A stretch of DNA of 64,000 nt from GAS188 sp963794475. GTDB lineage: Bacteria; Pseudomonadota; Alphaproteobacteria; Rhizobiales; Beijerinckiaceae. The stretch's first letter is position 1. Every line of letters begins with the position of its first letter. Under the pieces are notes generated by a model. It saw only the letters and a list, made by a program, of their open reading frames with translations, searched no databases and was not told the origin of the DNA. Position numbers and translations under genes: made by a program. This document shows positions 26,145 to 35,482 of this stretch, piece after piece. Location of the stretch: NCBI GenBank assembly GCA_963794475.1, contig CAWCDW010000002.1, positions 806,001 through 870,000 of the forward strand. The letters are read 5' to 3'.

Positions 26145-29087
26145 ATGGCGAACAGCGTGAGGCCCGGGCTCGAGCGACGGCTGAGGCGCGAGGTGTCGGG
26201 CGAGGTCGCCTTCGACCGCTTCGCGCGCGGCCGTTACGCGACCGACGCCTCTCATTATCAGATGATGCCGCTCGGCGTCGTCGTGCCGAGGACGATGGAC
26301 GAGGCCGTGCGAGCGCTCGCCCTGGCGCGCGAGGAGGGCATCGCGGTGACGCCGCGCGGCGCGGGCACCTCGCAGTCCGGCCAGGCGATCAATTCGGGCC
26401 TCGTGATCGACGGCTCTAAATATCTTAACCGCCTCCTCTCGCTCGATGTCGCGGCGCGGCGTTGCGTGGTCGAGCCGGGCCTCGTTCTCGACGCGCTCAA
26501 CCGGCTTTTGAAGCCGCATGGGCTCTGGTTCCCGGTCGACGTCTCGACCGCCTCGCGCGCCACCATCGGCGGCATGGCGGGCAACAACTCCTGCGGCGGC
26601 CGCTCGCTGCGCTACGGCACGATGCGCGACAATGTCGTCTCGATCGACGCCGTGCTCGCCGATGGCGAACGGATGCATTTCGGTCCCGTGGCCGCCGGGA
26701 GCGCGCACGCCGGCGTGGACGCGAAGGAGGCCGAGCTCATCGGGCGGCTTCTCGCCATCGGCGAGCGCGAGGCCGACGAGGTCGCGGCGCGCTTTCCCAA
26801 GGTGCAGCGCCGCGTCGGCGGCTACAACCTCGACGCGCTCTTGCCGAATGCGGCCTCGCACAACTTGGCCCATATCCTCGTCGGCTCGGAAGGCACGCTC
26901 GCTTATTCCACCGCGATCGAGCTCAAGCTCTGGCCCGTGCTCGGCAAGCGCGCGCTCGGCGTCTGCCATTTCGGCTCTTTCCACGAGGCGATGGAGGCGG
27001 CCCAGCACCTCGTGCGCCTGAAGCCGATCGCCGTCGAGCTCGTCGATGCGGCGATGATTGCGCTCGCCTCCTCGATCGCCATGTTCCGCCCGACGCTCCA
27101 GGCCTTTCTGCGCGGCGAGCCGGAAGCGCTGCTCGTCGTCGAGTTCGCCGAAAGCGAGGCCGAGAATCTCCAGCGGTTGAAGGAGCTCCACGAGCTCATG
27201 GGCGAGCTCGGCTTCGGCTGGGATCGCGAGCGCCGGAAATGGGGCGGCGTGGTCGATGTCCTCGACCCGACCTTGCAAAGCGCCATCGCCGATCTGCGCA
27301 CCTCCGGCCTCAACATCATGATGTCGATGAAGAGCGAGGGAAAGCCGGTGTCCTTCGTCGAGGATTGCGCCGTCCCCTTGCCGAAGCTCGCCGAATACAC
27401 GCAAAAGCTCACCGAGATTTTCGCCAAGCACGGAACGCGCGGCACCTGGTATGCGCATGCCTCCGAGGGCTGCCTGCATGTGCGCCCGATCCTCAACCTC
27501 AAGCTCGAGAAAGATGTGAAGGCCATGCGGGCGATCGCCGAAGAGGCCTTCGCCCTGGTGCGCGCCTATAAGGGCTCCCATTCGGGTGAGCATGGCGATG
27601 GGCTCGTGCGGTCCGAATTCCACGAGGCGATGTTCGGAGCAAGGCTCACGCGCGCCTTCGAGGAGGTGAAGGACACCTTCGATCCGGCGGGCTTGATGAA
27701 TCCGGGCAAGATCGTGCGGCCGCCGAAATTCGATGATCGCACGCTCTTTCGTTATCCGCCGGGCTATCGCGCCGCGCCGTTGCGACCGGTTCTCGACTGG
27801 TCGGAATATCCCGGCGGCGCGGGCGGGTTCCTAGGCGCCGCCGAGATGTGCAACAACAACGGCGCCTGCCGCAAGCTCGAGGGCGGGGCGATGTGCCCTT
27901 CCTATCGCGTCACGCGCGATGAGCAGCATGTGACGCGCGGGCGCGCCAATACGCTTCGGCTCGCGCTTTCGGGCGCGCTCGGCAAGGAGGCACTCGCCTC
28001 CGACAGGATGGCGCAAGCGCTCGAGCTTTGCGTCGCCTGCAAGGCGTGCAAGCGCGAATGCCCGACGGGCGTCGACATGGCGCGCATGAAGATCGAGGTC
28101 GACGCCGCGCGCGCGAAACGCAACGGCTTTTCGCTTTTCGACCGGCTCGTGGGCAGCTTGCCGCGCTACGCGCCGCTCGCGTCGCGTTTCGCCTGGCTCA
28201 TGAATCTGCGCGACCGCGTGCCCGGCGCGGCGCTCGTCACGGAGTGGGTCGCGGGCTTCGCCGCCGAACGCCCCCTCCCCGCCTGGCGCCCCGATTTCTT
28301 TCGCGCGCCCGCAGACGCGGTCGGTCCCGACACGGGACGCGAAATCGTGCTCTTCGCCGACAGCTTCAATCGCTACTTCGAGCCACGCACGATTTCGGCC
28401 GCGCTCGCCGTGCTCGTCGCGGGCGGCTATCGCGTGCATCTGCCGAAAGCCATCGACGGCTCCTCGCGGCCCTTGTGCTGCGGGCGAACCTATCTCTCGA
28501 CCGGCGACATCGATGCGGCACGCCGCGAGGCGAAGCGTTCCCTCGCTGCGCTTCGTCCTTTTGCCGCGCGCGGCGTGCCCATCATCGGTCTCGAGCCCTC
28601 GTGCCTGTTGAGCTTCCGCGACGAGATTCTCGCGCTCGGCCTGGGCGACGACGCAAAAAGAGTTGCCGAGAATGCCGTGCTGCTCGAGGAATTCCTGGTT
28701 GCGGAGGCGCAAGCGCGTAAGCTGAAGCTCGCTTTCGCGCCCTCGAATCGCAAAGCCCTCCTGCACACCCATTGCCACCAGAAAGCCTTCGGCATCGACA
28801 CTACGGTCGCGCGCGCGCTCAAGCTTGTGCCCGGCCTCGAAGTCGAGAACGTGGCGTCGAGCTGCTGCGGCATGGCGGGGTCCTTCGGATACCAGGCGAA
28901 GACGCTTTCCGTGTCGAAAGCGATGGGCGAGCTTTCGCTCTTGCCCGCGGTACGAGCCGCCGCGCGGGACACGATCATCGTTGCCGACGGCACCTCGTGC
29001 CGTCATCAAATCGTCGACGGAAGCGGGCGCGAGGCCGTGCATGTGGCATGTGTCCTTGCCGAGAGCCTCGAGGAGGTGAACCCATGA
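26145..29087 (+). CDS. FAD-linked oxidase fused to a Fe-S domain (D-lactate/2-hydroxyacid dehydrogenase type)
   Basis: Flavoprotein of 980 residues from the ATG at 26145. Order: FAD-binding type 4 domain (about 40-270; VTPRGAGTSQSGQAI, GGMAGNNSCGGRSLRYG), the FAD-oxidase C-terminal domain (about 290-545; HSGEHGDGLVRSE), then two 4Fe-4S motifs (EMCNNNGACRK...MCPSY and CVACKACKRECPTGVD) and two CCG repeats (CCGRTYLSTGD, ASSCCGMAGSFGY). This is the layout of the large fused D-lactate or D-2-hydroxyacid dehydrogenases that pass electrons to the membrane quinone or a cytochrome. Its stop overlaps the next start (ATGA), so it forms a two-gene operon with a second FAD-linked oxidase. Confidence 0.92.
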   Translation: MANSVRPGLERRLRREVSGEVAFDRFARGRYATDASHYQMMPLGVVVPRTMDEAVRALALAREEGIAVTPRGAGTSQSGQAINSGLVIDGSKYLNRLLSLDVAARRCVVEPGLVLDALNRLLKPHGLWFPVDVSTASRATIGGMAGNNSCGGRSLRYGTMRDNVVSIDAVLADGERMHFGPVAAGSAHAGVDAKEAELIGRLLAIGEREADEVAARFPKVQRRVGGYNLDALLPNAASHNLAHILVGSEGTLAYSTAIELKLWPVLGKRALGVCHFGSFHEAMEAAQHLVRLKPIAVELVDAAMIALASSIAMFRPTLQAFLRGEPEALLVVEFAESEAENLQRLKELHELMGELGFGWDRERRKWGGVVDVLDPTLQSAIADLRTSGLNIMMSMKSEGKPVSFVEDCAVPLPKLAEYTQKLTEIFAKHGTRGTWYAHASEGCLHVRPILNLKLEKDVKAMRAIAEEAFALVRAYKGSHSGEHGDGLVRSEFHEAMFGARLTRAFEEVKDTFDPAGLMNPGKIVRPPKFDDRTLFRYPPGYRAAPLRPVLDWSEYPGGAGGFLGAAEMCNNNGACRKLEGGAMCPSYRVTRDEQHVTRGRANTLRLALSGALGKEALASDRMAQALELCVACKACKRECPTGVDMARMKIEVDAARAKRNGFSLFDRLVGSLPRYAPLASRFAWLMNLRDRVPGAALVTEWVAGFAAERPLPAWRPDFFRAPADAVGPDTGREIVLFADSFNRYFEPRTISAALAVLVAGGYRVHLPKAIDGSSRPLCCGRTYLSTGDIDAARREAKRSLAALRPFAARGVPIIGLEPSCLLSFRDEILALGLGDDAKRVAENAVLLEEFLVAEAQARKLKLAFAPSNRKALLHTHCHQKAFGIDTTVARALKLVPGLEVENVASSCCGMAGSFGYQAKTLSVSKAMGELSLLPAVRAAARDTIIVADGTSCRHQIVDGSGREAVHVACVLAESLEEVNP

Positions 29088-30676
29088 GCCTCGCCCGATT
29101 GAAAGCCTATGGCTGGGGCCGCGAAGGCGAAACGATGACTTCAGAGGAGCGCGACTTCGTGCTCGGGCGCTATCGCGAGAAATTCGGCCGGTCGAGCTTC
29201 GGCACGATCGAGGTCGCGCGGCTCGAGGAGATCGCCTTGCCGGCGCCGCGCGTGAAGCCGCCATCATCGCTCGCGGCGGTTTGCACGAGCGAGCGCTACG
29301 AGCGCGCCGCTCATGCCTACGGGAAATCCTATCCCGATTACGTGCGCGCCATGCTCGGCCAGTATGATTGCGCCCCCGACGTCGTCGCCTATCCCCGCAC
29401 GGAGGCGGAGATTTCAGCCGTCATGGATTGGGCCGGCAGCATCGGAGCGTCGCTCGCGCCTTTCGGTGGCGGCTCGAGCGTGTGCGGCGGCGTCGAGCAT
29501 CGGCGCGACGAGAGCCACAAGGCGGCGATCACCATCGATCTTAAGCATCTCGGCCGCGTGCTCGAGATCGACGCCACCTCGCGCGCCGCGCGGATCGAGG
29601 CCGGCGTTTTCGGGCCGGCGCTCGAAACTCAATTGAAGCCGCACGGCTTCACCTTGCGTCACTTCCCGCAAAGCTTCGCCTTTTCGACACTCGGCGGCTG
29701 GGTCGCGACGCGCTCGGGCGGGCATTTCGCGACGCTCTACACGCATATCGACGACCTCGTCGAAAGCCTGCGCGTGGTGACGCCGAAGGGCGTGATCGAG
29801 ACGCGGCGCCTTCCCGGCTCGGGCGCTGGGCCAAGCCCCGACCGTCTCTTCATCGGCTCGGAAGGCATTCTCGGCGTCATCTCGCAAGCCTGGATGCGGC
29901 TGCAGGCGAAGCCCGCCTTTCGGGCCGGCGGCGCGGTGAAGTTCAAAAGCTTCTTTGCCGCGGCCCGCGCCGTGCGCGCCATCGCGCAAGCGGGGCTTTA
30001 CCCGTCGAACTGCCGCATCCTCGATCCGGCCGAGGCCTACAACACGGGCGCCGCGGATGGCTCTGTCGCGATCCTCGTGCTTGCCTTCGAATCGGGCGAC
30101 CATCCTCTCGATGCCTGGATGAAACGCGCGCTCGAATGCTGCGCCGACCATGGCGGCGAGGCCGAGATCGGCGGTGAGGACGCCCATCTCGAGGGCGCCG
30201 CGGGCTTGTGGCGCAACGCCTTCATCCGCATGCCTTACGCGCGCGAGTTTCTCACGCCGGCAGGGATCATCAACGACACTTTCGAGACATCGATCACCTG
30301 GGAGCGCTTCGAGAGCTTCCACGACGAGGTGAAGGCCGCCACGGAGCGCGCCATTCGCGAAGCGACGGGCGTTCCGGGCGAGGTCACCTGCCGCTTCACC
30401 CATGCTTATCCGGATGGCCCCGCGCCCTATTTTTCCTTCCACGCGCTCGGCCGCCACGGCGCCTTGCTCGAGCAATGGCGCGCGATCAAGGAAGCCGCGA
30501 GTGACGCCCTGATCGCGGCAGGCGGCACGATCACCCATCACCACGCCGTGGGGCGCGATCACCGCCCCTGGTACGATCGCCAGAGGCCGGAGCTTTTCGC
30601 CGCGGCGCTGCGCGCCGCGAAACGCGCGCTCGACCCGCAAGCGATGATGAATCCGGGCGTGCTGATCGAGCCGTGA
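29084..30676 (+). CDS. FAD-binding oxidase, alkyldihydroxyacetonephosphate-synthase-like
   Basis: Type 4 FAD-binding oxidase of 530 residues. Seen: N-terminal YGWGREG typical of the ADPS branch, the FAD loop PFGGGSSVCGGVE (about residues 128-140), LGGWVATRSGGHFATLYTHIDDLV, FIGSEGILGVI, and the HHH-containing ITHHHAVGRDHRPWY motif near the end, which in ADPS lines the active site. Bacterial members mostly act on hydroxy acids rather than making ether lipids, so a dehydrogenase role is more likely; no ether-lipid genes are near. Translationally coupled to the FAD/Fe-S oxidase by a four-base overlap. The start at 29084 is set by this overlap. Confidence 0.9.
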   Translation: MSLARLKAYGWGREGETMTSEERDFVLGRYREKFGRSSFGTIEVARLEEIALPAPRVKPPSSLAAVCTSERYERAAHAYGKSYPDYVRAMLGQYDCAPDVVAYPRTEAEISAVMDWAGSIGASLAPFGGGSSVCGGVEHRRDESHKAAITIDLKHLGRVLEIDATSRAARIEAGVFGPALETQLKPHGFTLRHFPQSFAFSTLGGWVATRSGGHFATLYTHIDDLVESLRVVTPKGVIETRRLPGSGAGPSPDRLFIGSEGILGVISQAWMRLQAKPAFRAGGAVKFKSFFAAARAVRAIAQAGLYPSNCRILDPAEAYNTGAADGSVAILVLAFESGDHPLDAWMKRALECCADHGGEAEIGGEDAHLEGAAGLWRNAFIRMPYAREFLTPAGIINDTFETSITWERFESFHDEVKAATERAIREATGVPGEVTCRFTHAYPDGPAPYFSFHALGRHGALLEQWRAIKEAASDALIAAGGTITHHHAVGRDHRPWYDRQRPELFAAALRAAKRALDPQAMMNPGVLIEP

Positions 30677-30761
30677 GGATGGTCGCAATTCACACGCCGT
30701 TGACCATCCTGCGCGGGCTTGGCCCAAGACCCGATGCCAAGGGCGGCGCGCACCTCGAAGT

Positions 30762-30818
30762 CCCCCTCATCCGCCGCTCGCCAAGGCGAGCGGCACCTTC
30801 TCCCGCAAGGGGAGAAGG
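30762..30818. repeat. Dispersed palindromic repeat, family A
   Basis: Two adjacent perfect hairpins: CCGCTCGCC-AA-GGCGAGCGG at 30774-30793 and CCTTCTCCC/GGGAGAAGG at 30796-30818, preceded by CCCTCATCCG. Related elements lie at 39682-39735, 48595-48757, 50110-50171 and 50246-50300. The remainder of the gene-free stretch 30677-30954 shows nothing else. Confidence 0.85.
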
Positions 30819-30954
30819 AAAGCACACCGAGGGTATCGAATGACGCGGCGGGTCCACGTGCGAACCGCCGATGCGCCTCAAAAGCGGCATGCTGGACCAA
30901 AGGCGAGGGGCGCGCCATGCTGGGTGTGTCAGGTTCAAGCAAAGGAGCGCCGCG

Positions 30955-31353
30955 ATGGCAGAGGCCGTGACGAAAGCCGAGGAAGGTGCGAGCTTTTCTG
31001 TTTATGAAGCGATCTCGGCGACGCTGCAGCACTACGTCGAGGGCGCGCGCACGGGCGACAGCTCCCTCATGCGCAAGGCTTTCCTCGACAACGCCCATAT
31101 TCGCGGAAGCTATTCCGGTAAGCCTGTCGATTGGACGCTCGACGAGTTCTGCGGGCTCATCGACAAGCACGGGCCGGCGAGCGAGGTGAAGGCGCGCGTC
31201 GTGACGATCGAGCCTTCGGGGACGGCGGCGATGGCGCGTCTCGAGGCAGAGAATTGGCGCGGCACGCGCTACACCGATTTCTTCGTGCTCCTCGAAACGG
31301 GCGGGGACTGGAAGATCGCGAGCAAGGTGTTCTTTGCGCATTCCAAGGCCTGA
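30955..31353 (+). CDS. NTF2-like (SnoaL-type) protein
   Basis: Small protein of 132 residues with the NTF2 fold: helical N terminus (YEAISATLQHYVEGARTGD), a short acidic stretch, then strands ending in YTDFFVLLETGGDWKIASKVF, the typical final sheet of nuclear-transport-factor-2-like proteins used as small-molecule enzymes or binding domains. Start at the ATG at 30955, with AAAGGAG a few bases before it. No catalytic residues can be assigned with confidence. It stands alone between the oxidase operon and the convergent kdpE gene. Confidence 0.8.
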   Translation: MAEAVTKAEEGASFSVYEAISATLQHYVEGARTGDSSLMRKAFLDNAHIRGSYSGKPVDWTLDEFCGLIDKHGPASEVKARVVTIEPSGTAAMARLEAENWRGTRYTDFFVLLETGGDWKIASKVFFAHSKA

Positions 31354-31374
31354 GGCGCGTTCAAGCCCCTCCCC

Positions 31375-32070
31375 TTATTCCTGCATCGCCTTGAAGCGAT
31401 AACCGACACCCGGCTCGGTGACAATCAATTGCGGCTCGGCGGGGTCGGCCTCGATCTTCTGCCGCAACCTTCCGACGAAGACGCGCAGATATTGAGTGTC
31501 CTCGACATTGGCCGGCCCCCAGACGGCTTGCAGGATCTGCCGATGGGTCAGGACGCGCCCGGCGTTGCGCACCAGGAGATGCAGCACGTCGTATTCCTTG
31601 GGCGTGAGCCGCAAGCCCTCACCATTGCGCGTCACCGTGTGAGCGAGCGTGTCGACGACGAGGCCGCCCGATTCGAAGACCGCGGTCTCCCCTTCCTCGC
31701 GGCTGCGGTGGCGAAGAAGCGTGCGGATGCGCGCCATCAGCTCGCCGATGCCGAAGGGCTTGCTTACATAATCATCGGCGCCGAGGTCGAGCGCCGCGAT
31801 TTTCTCGCCTTCCCGGTCGCGCGCCGAAAGCACGATGATCGGCACTTGCGACCATTCGCGCACCCCCGAGATCACATCCTTGCCGTCCATGTCGGGTAGG
31901 CCGAGATCGAGCACCACGACATCGGGCGCGCGCGTCGCGATGAGCCGCAAAGCCTCGGCGCCCGTCGCAGCCATCACCGGCTTGTAGCCGGCGGCTTCGA
32001 GGCTCGGCTTGAGGAAGCGTTGAATCTGCGGCTCGTCATCGACGACGAGCACGACGGTGGAGCTGCTCAA
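31375..32070 (-). CDS. kdpE: KDP operon response regulator
   Basis: OmpR/PhoB-type regulator of 231 residues: receiver domain (about 5-118; VVDDEPQIQRF, phospho-acceptor Asp in VVLDLGLPDMDG, Lys in YVSKPFG) and winged-helix DNA-binding domain (RLTPKEYDVLHLL, VEDTQYLRVFVGRLRQKIE, GVGYRF). It activates kdp transcription under potassium limitation when phosphorylated by KdpD. I chose the TTG at 32070 (LSSSTVVLVVDDE), preceded by an AGGA site, since family homology starts there; the frame runs open to 32187 through the end of kdpD. kdpD ends at 32084, 13 bases upstream. Confidence 0.93.
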   Translation of the reverse strand: MSSSTVVLVVDDEPQIQRFLKPSLEAAGYKPVMAATGAEALRLIATRAPDVVVLDLGLPDMDGKDVISGVREWSQVPIIVLSARDREGEKIAALDLGADDYVSKPFGIGELMARIRTLLRHRSREEGETAVFESGGLVVDTLAHTVTRNGEGLRLTPKEYDVLHLLVRNAGRVLTHRQILQAVWGPANVEDTQYLRVFVGRLRQKIEADPAEPQLIVTEPGVGYRFKAMQE

Positions 32071-32083
32071 GGGGTGTCCTCGC

Positions 32084-34777
32084 TCATGAGGCGAGCCGGT
32101 CCTGCCGCGCCTCGGCGATCGGAATCTCGATGACGATGCGCGTCCCCGCACCGTCTGCGAGCGGGCTCTCGGCGCGGATCGTGCCATCCATGGCGCCGAT
32201 CAGCCCCCGGCAGATCGACAAGCCGAGCCCGGTGCCGGCGGGGCGCCCGTCTCCCGCGGCAACACGGTGGAATTTCTCGAAAACGCGCTCGAGCTCGGCT
32301 TGCGGGATGCCCGGCCCCTGATCCGTCACGGCGATGACGAGCTTGCGCGCGTCGACGCGCAGCGAAACCGAGGTCGGCGAGCCCGCCGGCACATATTTGT
32401 CGGCATTGTCGAGAAGATTGAAGACCACCTGCTCGAGCAAGGTCGCGTCGCCGCGCACGAGCGGCAAGTCGGGCGCGATCGTGACCTCGATCGGGCGGGC
32501 GGGAAAGCTCGAGCGCGCATGGGCGACGGCGTTGCGTACCGCGTCGCCGGCGTCGACGAGGTCGCGCTTGACATTCACCGCGCCGGCCTCGAGCCGCGTC
32601 ATGTCGAGGAGGTTCGAGACGAAGCGCGAGAGCCGCGCCGTCTCCTCCTCGATCGTGGCGAGAAGGTCGCGGCGCGCATCGGCCGGCATCTTGTCGCCGA
32701 GCTCGCGAAGGCTCGTGACCGCGCCCATGATCGCGGACAAGGGCGTGCGCAAATCATGGGAGAGCGAGGAGAGAAGCGCGCCGCGCAGCCTTTCGCTCTC
32801 GATCGCGGTCTCGGCCTTGGCCGCCTCGTCGACGAGCTGCGTGCGCTCGATCGCGACGGCGGCCTGGTCGATGAGGGCCGATAGCGCCCGGTCATCCTCG
32901 GCCGAAAGATCCTCATCCGTCTTGCCGGGTCTGACGCCGATCACCCCGAGGATGCCGCGCGAGGTGCGAAGCGGCCGGAACTGAAACTGCGCGTTCGGCA
33001 AGGTGGCGGTCCGCCAGCCGGCGAATTCGCCGCGTGTCGCGGACCAGCGCGCCGCCGCCCATTCGCTCGGCCCGAGCGTATCTTCCGGCGGAAGCGCGGC
33101 GCCGAGCTCGAGCTCCTCCTTCTGGCCGAGAAGCACGAGGGCGCCGCCGTTCACCGACTTCGCCACATGCGACACCACCACCCAAAGCACATCGTCGAGC
33201 TTGGCGATCGCCGAGAGCTTGCGCGAAAAATCATAAAGCGATTGCGTGGCGACGACGCGCCGAGCGGCCGCATCCGATTGCTCGCGCACGCGCCCGGCAA
33301 GCCCGCCGGTGAGCACGGCGACAAGAAGGAAGATGAGCAGCGCGAAAAGCTCGTGCGGCTCGGCGATGGTGAAGCTGTAGACCGGCTCGATGAAGAAGAA
33401 ATTATAGGCGAAGAAGGAGAGCATCGCCGCGAGGATCGCCGAGCCCGCGCCGTAAGTCACGGCGCAAAAAAGCACGGCGGTGAGGAAGATCATCGAGAGG
33501 TTCGGCAAGACGAGGAAGTGCGAGGCGATCATGCCGATGCCGACGGCCGCCGCAACCGAAAGGAAAGGCACGGCGCCCGCGAGCGCCGAGAGCCGCGGGC
33601 GCAAGAATCGGAGCGGGCGCCGTTTCGCCGGCTGGTCAGAGGTGACGATATGCACCGCGATGCCCGAGGCGCGGCGCACGATCTCTTCCGGCAGCGAGCG
33701 GCCACGCAAACGCGCGAACCAATCCGCCGCCGAGCGGCCGATCACGATTTGCGTCACGTTCTCGCGCCGCGCGAAGCGCAGGATCTCATCCGGCAGATGG
33801 CGTCCGGTAAGGCGCGCGAGCTCGGCGCCGAGGCGCTCGGCGAGCCGCATCGCCTCGTCGATGCGCTTCAGCGCCCGGTGGCTCGTCTCCTCGAAATCGA
33901 AGCGGCTGAGATGCACCGCGATCCAGGACGCGTTGAGCCCGCTCGCGAGCCGGCTGCCCGCGCGCACCACCGTCTCCGACAAGGGATCGGTGCCGACGCA
34001 GACGAGGATGCGCTCGGCCGCGGGCCAGGGGCCTTCGATGGCGTTCTGGCGCAAATAGACGACCATCTGGTCGTCGACCCGATCGGCCGTGCGCCGGAGC
34101 GCGAGCTCGCGCAAGGCGGTGAGATTGCCGGGCTTGAAGAAATTATCCGCCGCGCGCCTGGCATTTTCGGGCAAATAGACCTTCCCGTCCCGAAGCCGCT
34201 GGATGAGCTCGGCCGGCGTGATGTCGACGACGACCACCTCATCGGCCTTGTCGACCACCGTGTCGGGCACGGTTTCGCGCACGCTCACGCCGGTGATGGT
34301 CGAGACGACGTCCGAGAGGCTTTCGAGGTGCTGGATGTTGACGGCGGTCCACACATCGATCCCGGCCGCGATCAGCTCCTCGATATCCTGGTAGCGCTTG
34401 GGATGGCGGCTTTCGGGCGCGTTCGTGTGAGCGAGCTCGTCGACGATGATAAGCTTCGGCCGGCGCTTGAGCGCGGCATCGATGTCGAATTCCTGGATGA
34501 TGCGCCCGCGATACTCGACATTGCGCTGCGGCAGCATCTCGATGCCTTGGATGAGCGCTGCGGTCTCGGCGCGCCCGTGGGTCTCGACGATGCCGACGAC
34601 CACATCGGCCCCCTCGCGCGCCACCTGCTTCGCACCCGATAGCATGGCGAAGGTCTTGCCGACGCCAGGCGCCGCCCCGAGGAAGACCTTCAGCTTCCCG
34701 CGGCTCTCGCTATGGACAAGCGCGAGGAGGGCATCCGGGTCCGGGCGTTCGCCTCGTTTGGAATCGGCTTGGGCCAT
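32084..34777 (-). CDS. kdpD: KDP operon sensor histidine kinase
   Basis: Membrane sensor kinase of 897 residues, the normal KdpD length. Order: cytoplasmic KdpD domain with a P-loop (FLGAAPGVGKTFAML) about 28-240, a Usp-like domain about 255-375 (RILVCVGTDPLSE), four transmembrane helices about 400-500 in the usual tight cluster, a GAF-like linker domain, His kinase domain with SLSHDLRTPLSA and ATPase with NLLDNADKY and GTGLGLSICRG. It senses potassium limitation and turgor-related cues and phosphorylates KdpE. It lies 86 bases downstream of kdpC. Confidence 0.96.
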   Translation of the reverse strand: MAQADSKRGERPDPDALLALVHSESRGKLKVFLGAAPGVGKTFAMLSGAKQVAREGADVVVGIVETHGRAETAALIQGIEMLPQRNVEYRGRIIQEFDIDAALKRRPKLIIVDELAHTNAPESRHPKRYQDIEELIAAGIDVWTAVNIQHLESLSDVVSTITGVSVRETVPDTVVDKADEVVVVDITPAELIQRLRDGKVYLPENARRAADNFFKPGNLTALRELALRRTADRVDDQMVVYLRQNAIEGPWPAAERILVCVGTDPLSETVVRAGSRLASGLNASWIAVHLSRFDFEETSHRALKRIDEAMRLAERLGAELARLTGRHLPDEILRFARRENVTQIVIGRSAADWFARLRGRSLPEEIVRRASGIAVHIVTSDQPAKRRPLRFLRPRLSALAGAVPFLSVAAAVGIGMIASHFLVLPNLSMIFLTAVLFCAVTYGAGSAILAAMLSFFAYNFFFIEPVYSFTIAEPHELFALLIFLLVAVLTGGLAGRVREQSDAAARRVVATQSLYDFSRKLSAIAKLDDVLWVVVSHVAKSVNGGALVLLGQKEELELGAALPPEDTLGPSEWAAARWSATRGEFAGWRTATLPNAQFQFRPLRTSRGILGVIGVRPGKTDEDLSAEDDRALSALIDQAAVAIERTQLVDEAAKAETAIESERLRGALLSSLSHDLRTPLSAIMGAVTSLRELGDKMPADARRDLLATIEEETARLSRFVSNLLDMTRLEAGAVNVKRDLVDAGDAVRNAVAHARSSFPARPIEVTIAPDLPLVRGDATLLEQVVFNLLDNADKYVPAGSPTSVSLRVDARKLVIAVTDQGPGIPQAELERVFEKFHRVAAGDGRPAGTGLGLSICRGLIGAMDGTIRAESPLADGAGTRIVIEIPIAEARQDRLAS

Positions 34778-34863
34778 CCGCGAATACTATCACAGCAAGG
34801 CCGCGAAAACCTGGACCCTTTGCCAGGCCGCCCTCCCGGTGGCGCCGGTGACGATCCTGTGCC

Positions 34864-35469
34864 TCAGCCAGCCGGCAGGCTGTCGAGCGCGAGGTTGAGC
34901 TCGAGCACGTTGATGCGCGGCTCGCCGATGATGCCGAGCGCGCGCCCTTCGACCGCGCCCGTGACGAGGGCGCGCACCTTGTCCTCCGGCAGATTGCGGG
35001 CCTTGGCGACGCGCGCGACTTGCAGAAGCGCGAAGGCCGGCGAGATGTGCGGGTCGAGCCCCGAGGCGGAAGTGGTCACGGCGTCGGCGGGAATCGGGCC
35101 CATAACGCCTTCCTTGCGCCAGCTCTCGATGTCGCCCTTCACGCGATCGACGAGCGCTTGCGATGTCGGGCCGAGGTTCGAGCCCGATGAATTCGCCGCG
35201 TTATAGGGAGCGTCCACCGTTTTCGTGGGGTCCTTGGGGTCAGGCGTATTCGTCGCGGACGGCCGTCCGTGGAAATATTTGTCTGAGGTGAAGTTCTGCC
35301 CGATGAGCGAGGAGCCGATCACGGCGCCGTCGCGCATGATCATGCTGCCGCCGGCGCGATGCGGGAAGACGACATTGGCAAAGCCGGTGATGGCGAAGGG
35401 ATAGATGACGCCGGTGAGAAGCGTCATCAGGACGATCAGGACGATCGCGGGGCGAAAATGCTGGACCAT
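34864..35469 (-). CDS. kdpC: Potassium-transporting ATPase subunit C
   Basis: Small membrane-anchored subunit of 201 residues, stabilising ATP binding of KdpB. Seen: single N-terminal membrane helix (PAIVLIVLMTLLTGVIYPFA), the periplasmic KdpC core with GSSLIGQNFTSDKYFHGRPSA, and ASGLDPHISPAFALLQVARVA near residue 145. The ATG at 35469 is selected because KdpC homology (MVQHFRPA) starts there. It sits 13 bases downstream of kdpB in the operon. Confidence 0.96.
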   Translation of the reverse strand: MVQHFRPAIVLIVLMTLLTGVIYPFAITGFANVVFPHRAGGSMIMRDGAVIGSSLIGQNFTSDKYFHGRPSATNTPDPKDPTKTVDAPYNAANSSGSNLGPTSQALVDRVKGDIESWRKEGVMGPIPADAVTTSASGLDPHISPAFALLQVARVAKARNLPEDKVRALVTGAVEGRALGIIGEPRINVLELNLALDSLPAG

Positions 35470-35482
35470 GATGTTTCGAGCC

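Noticed and set aside
26085..27623. A 512-codon open frame on the minus strand opposite the FAD/Fe-S oxidase gene
   Set aside because: His/Arg/Glu-rich antisense text typical of GC-rich coding DNA; the plus strand carries all family motifs. Similar long antisense frames elsewhere (e.g. opposite kdpD and the peptide transporter) were dropped for the same reason.
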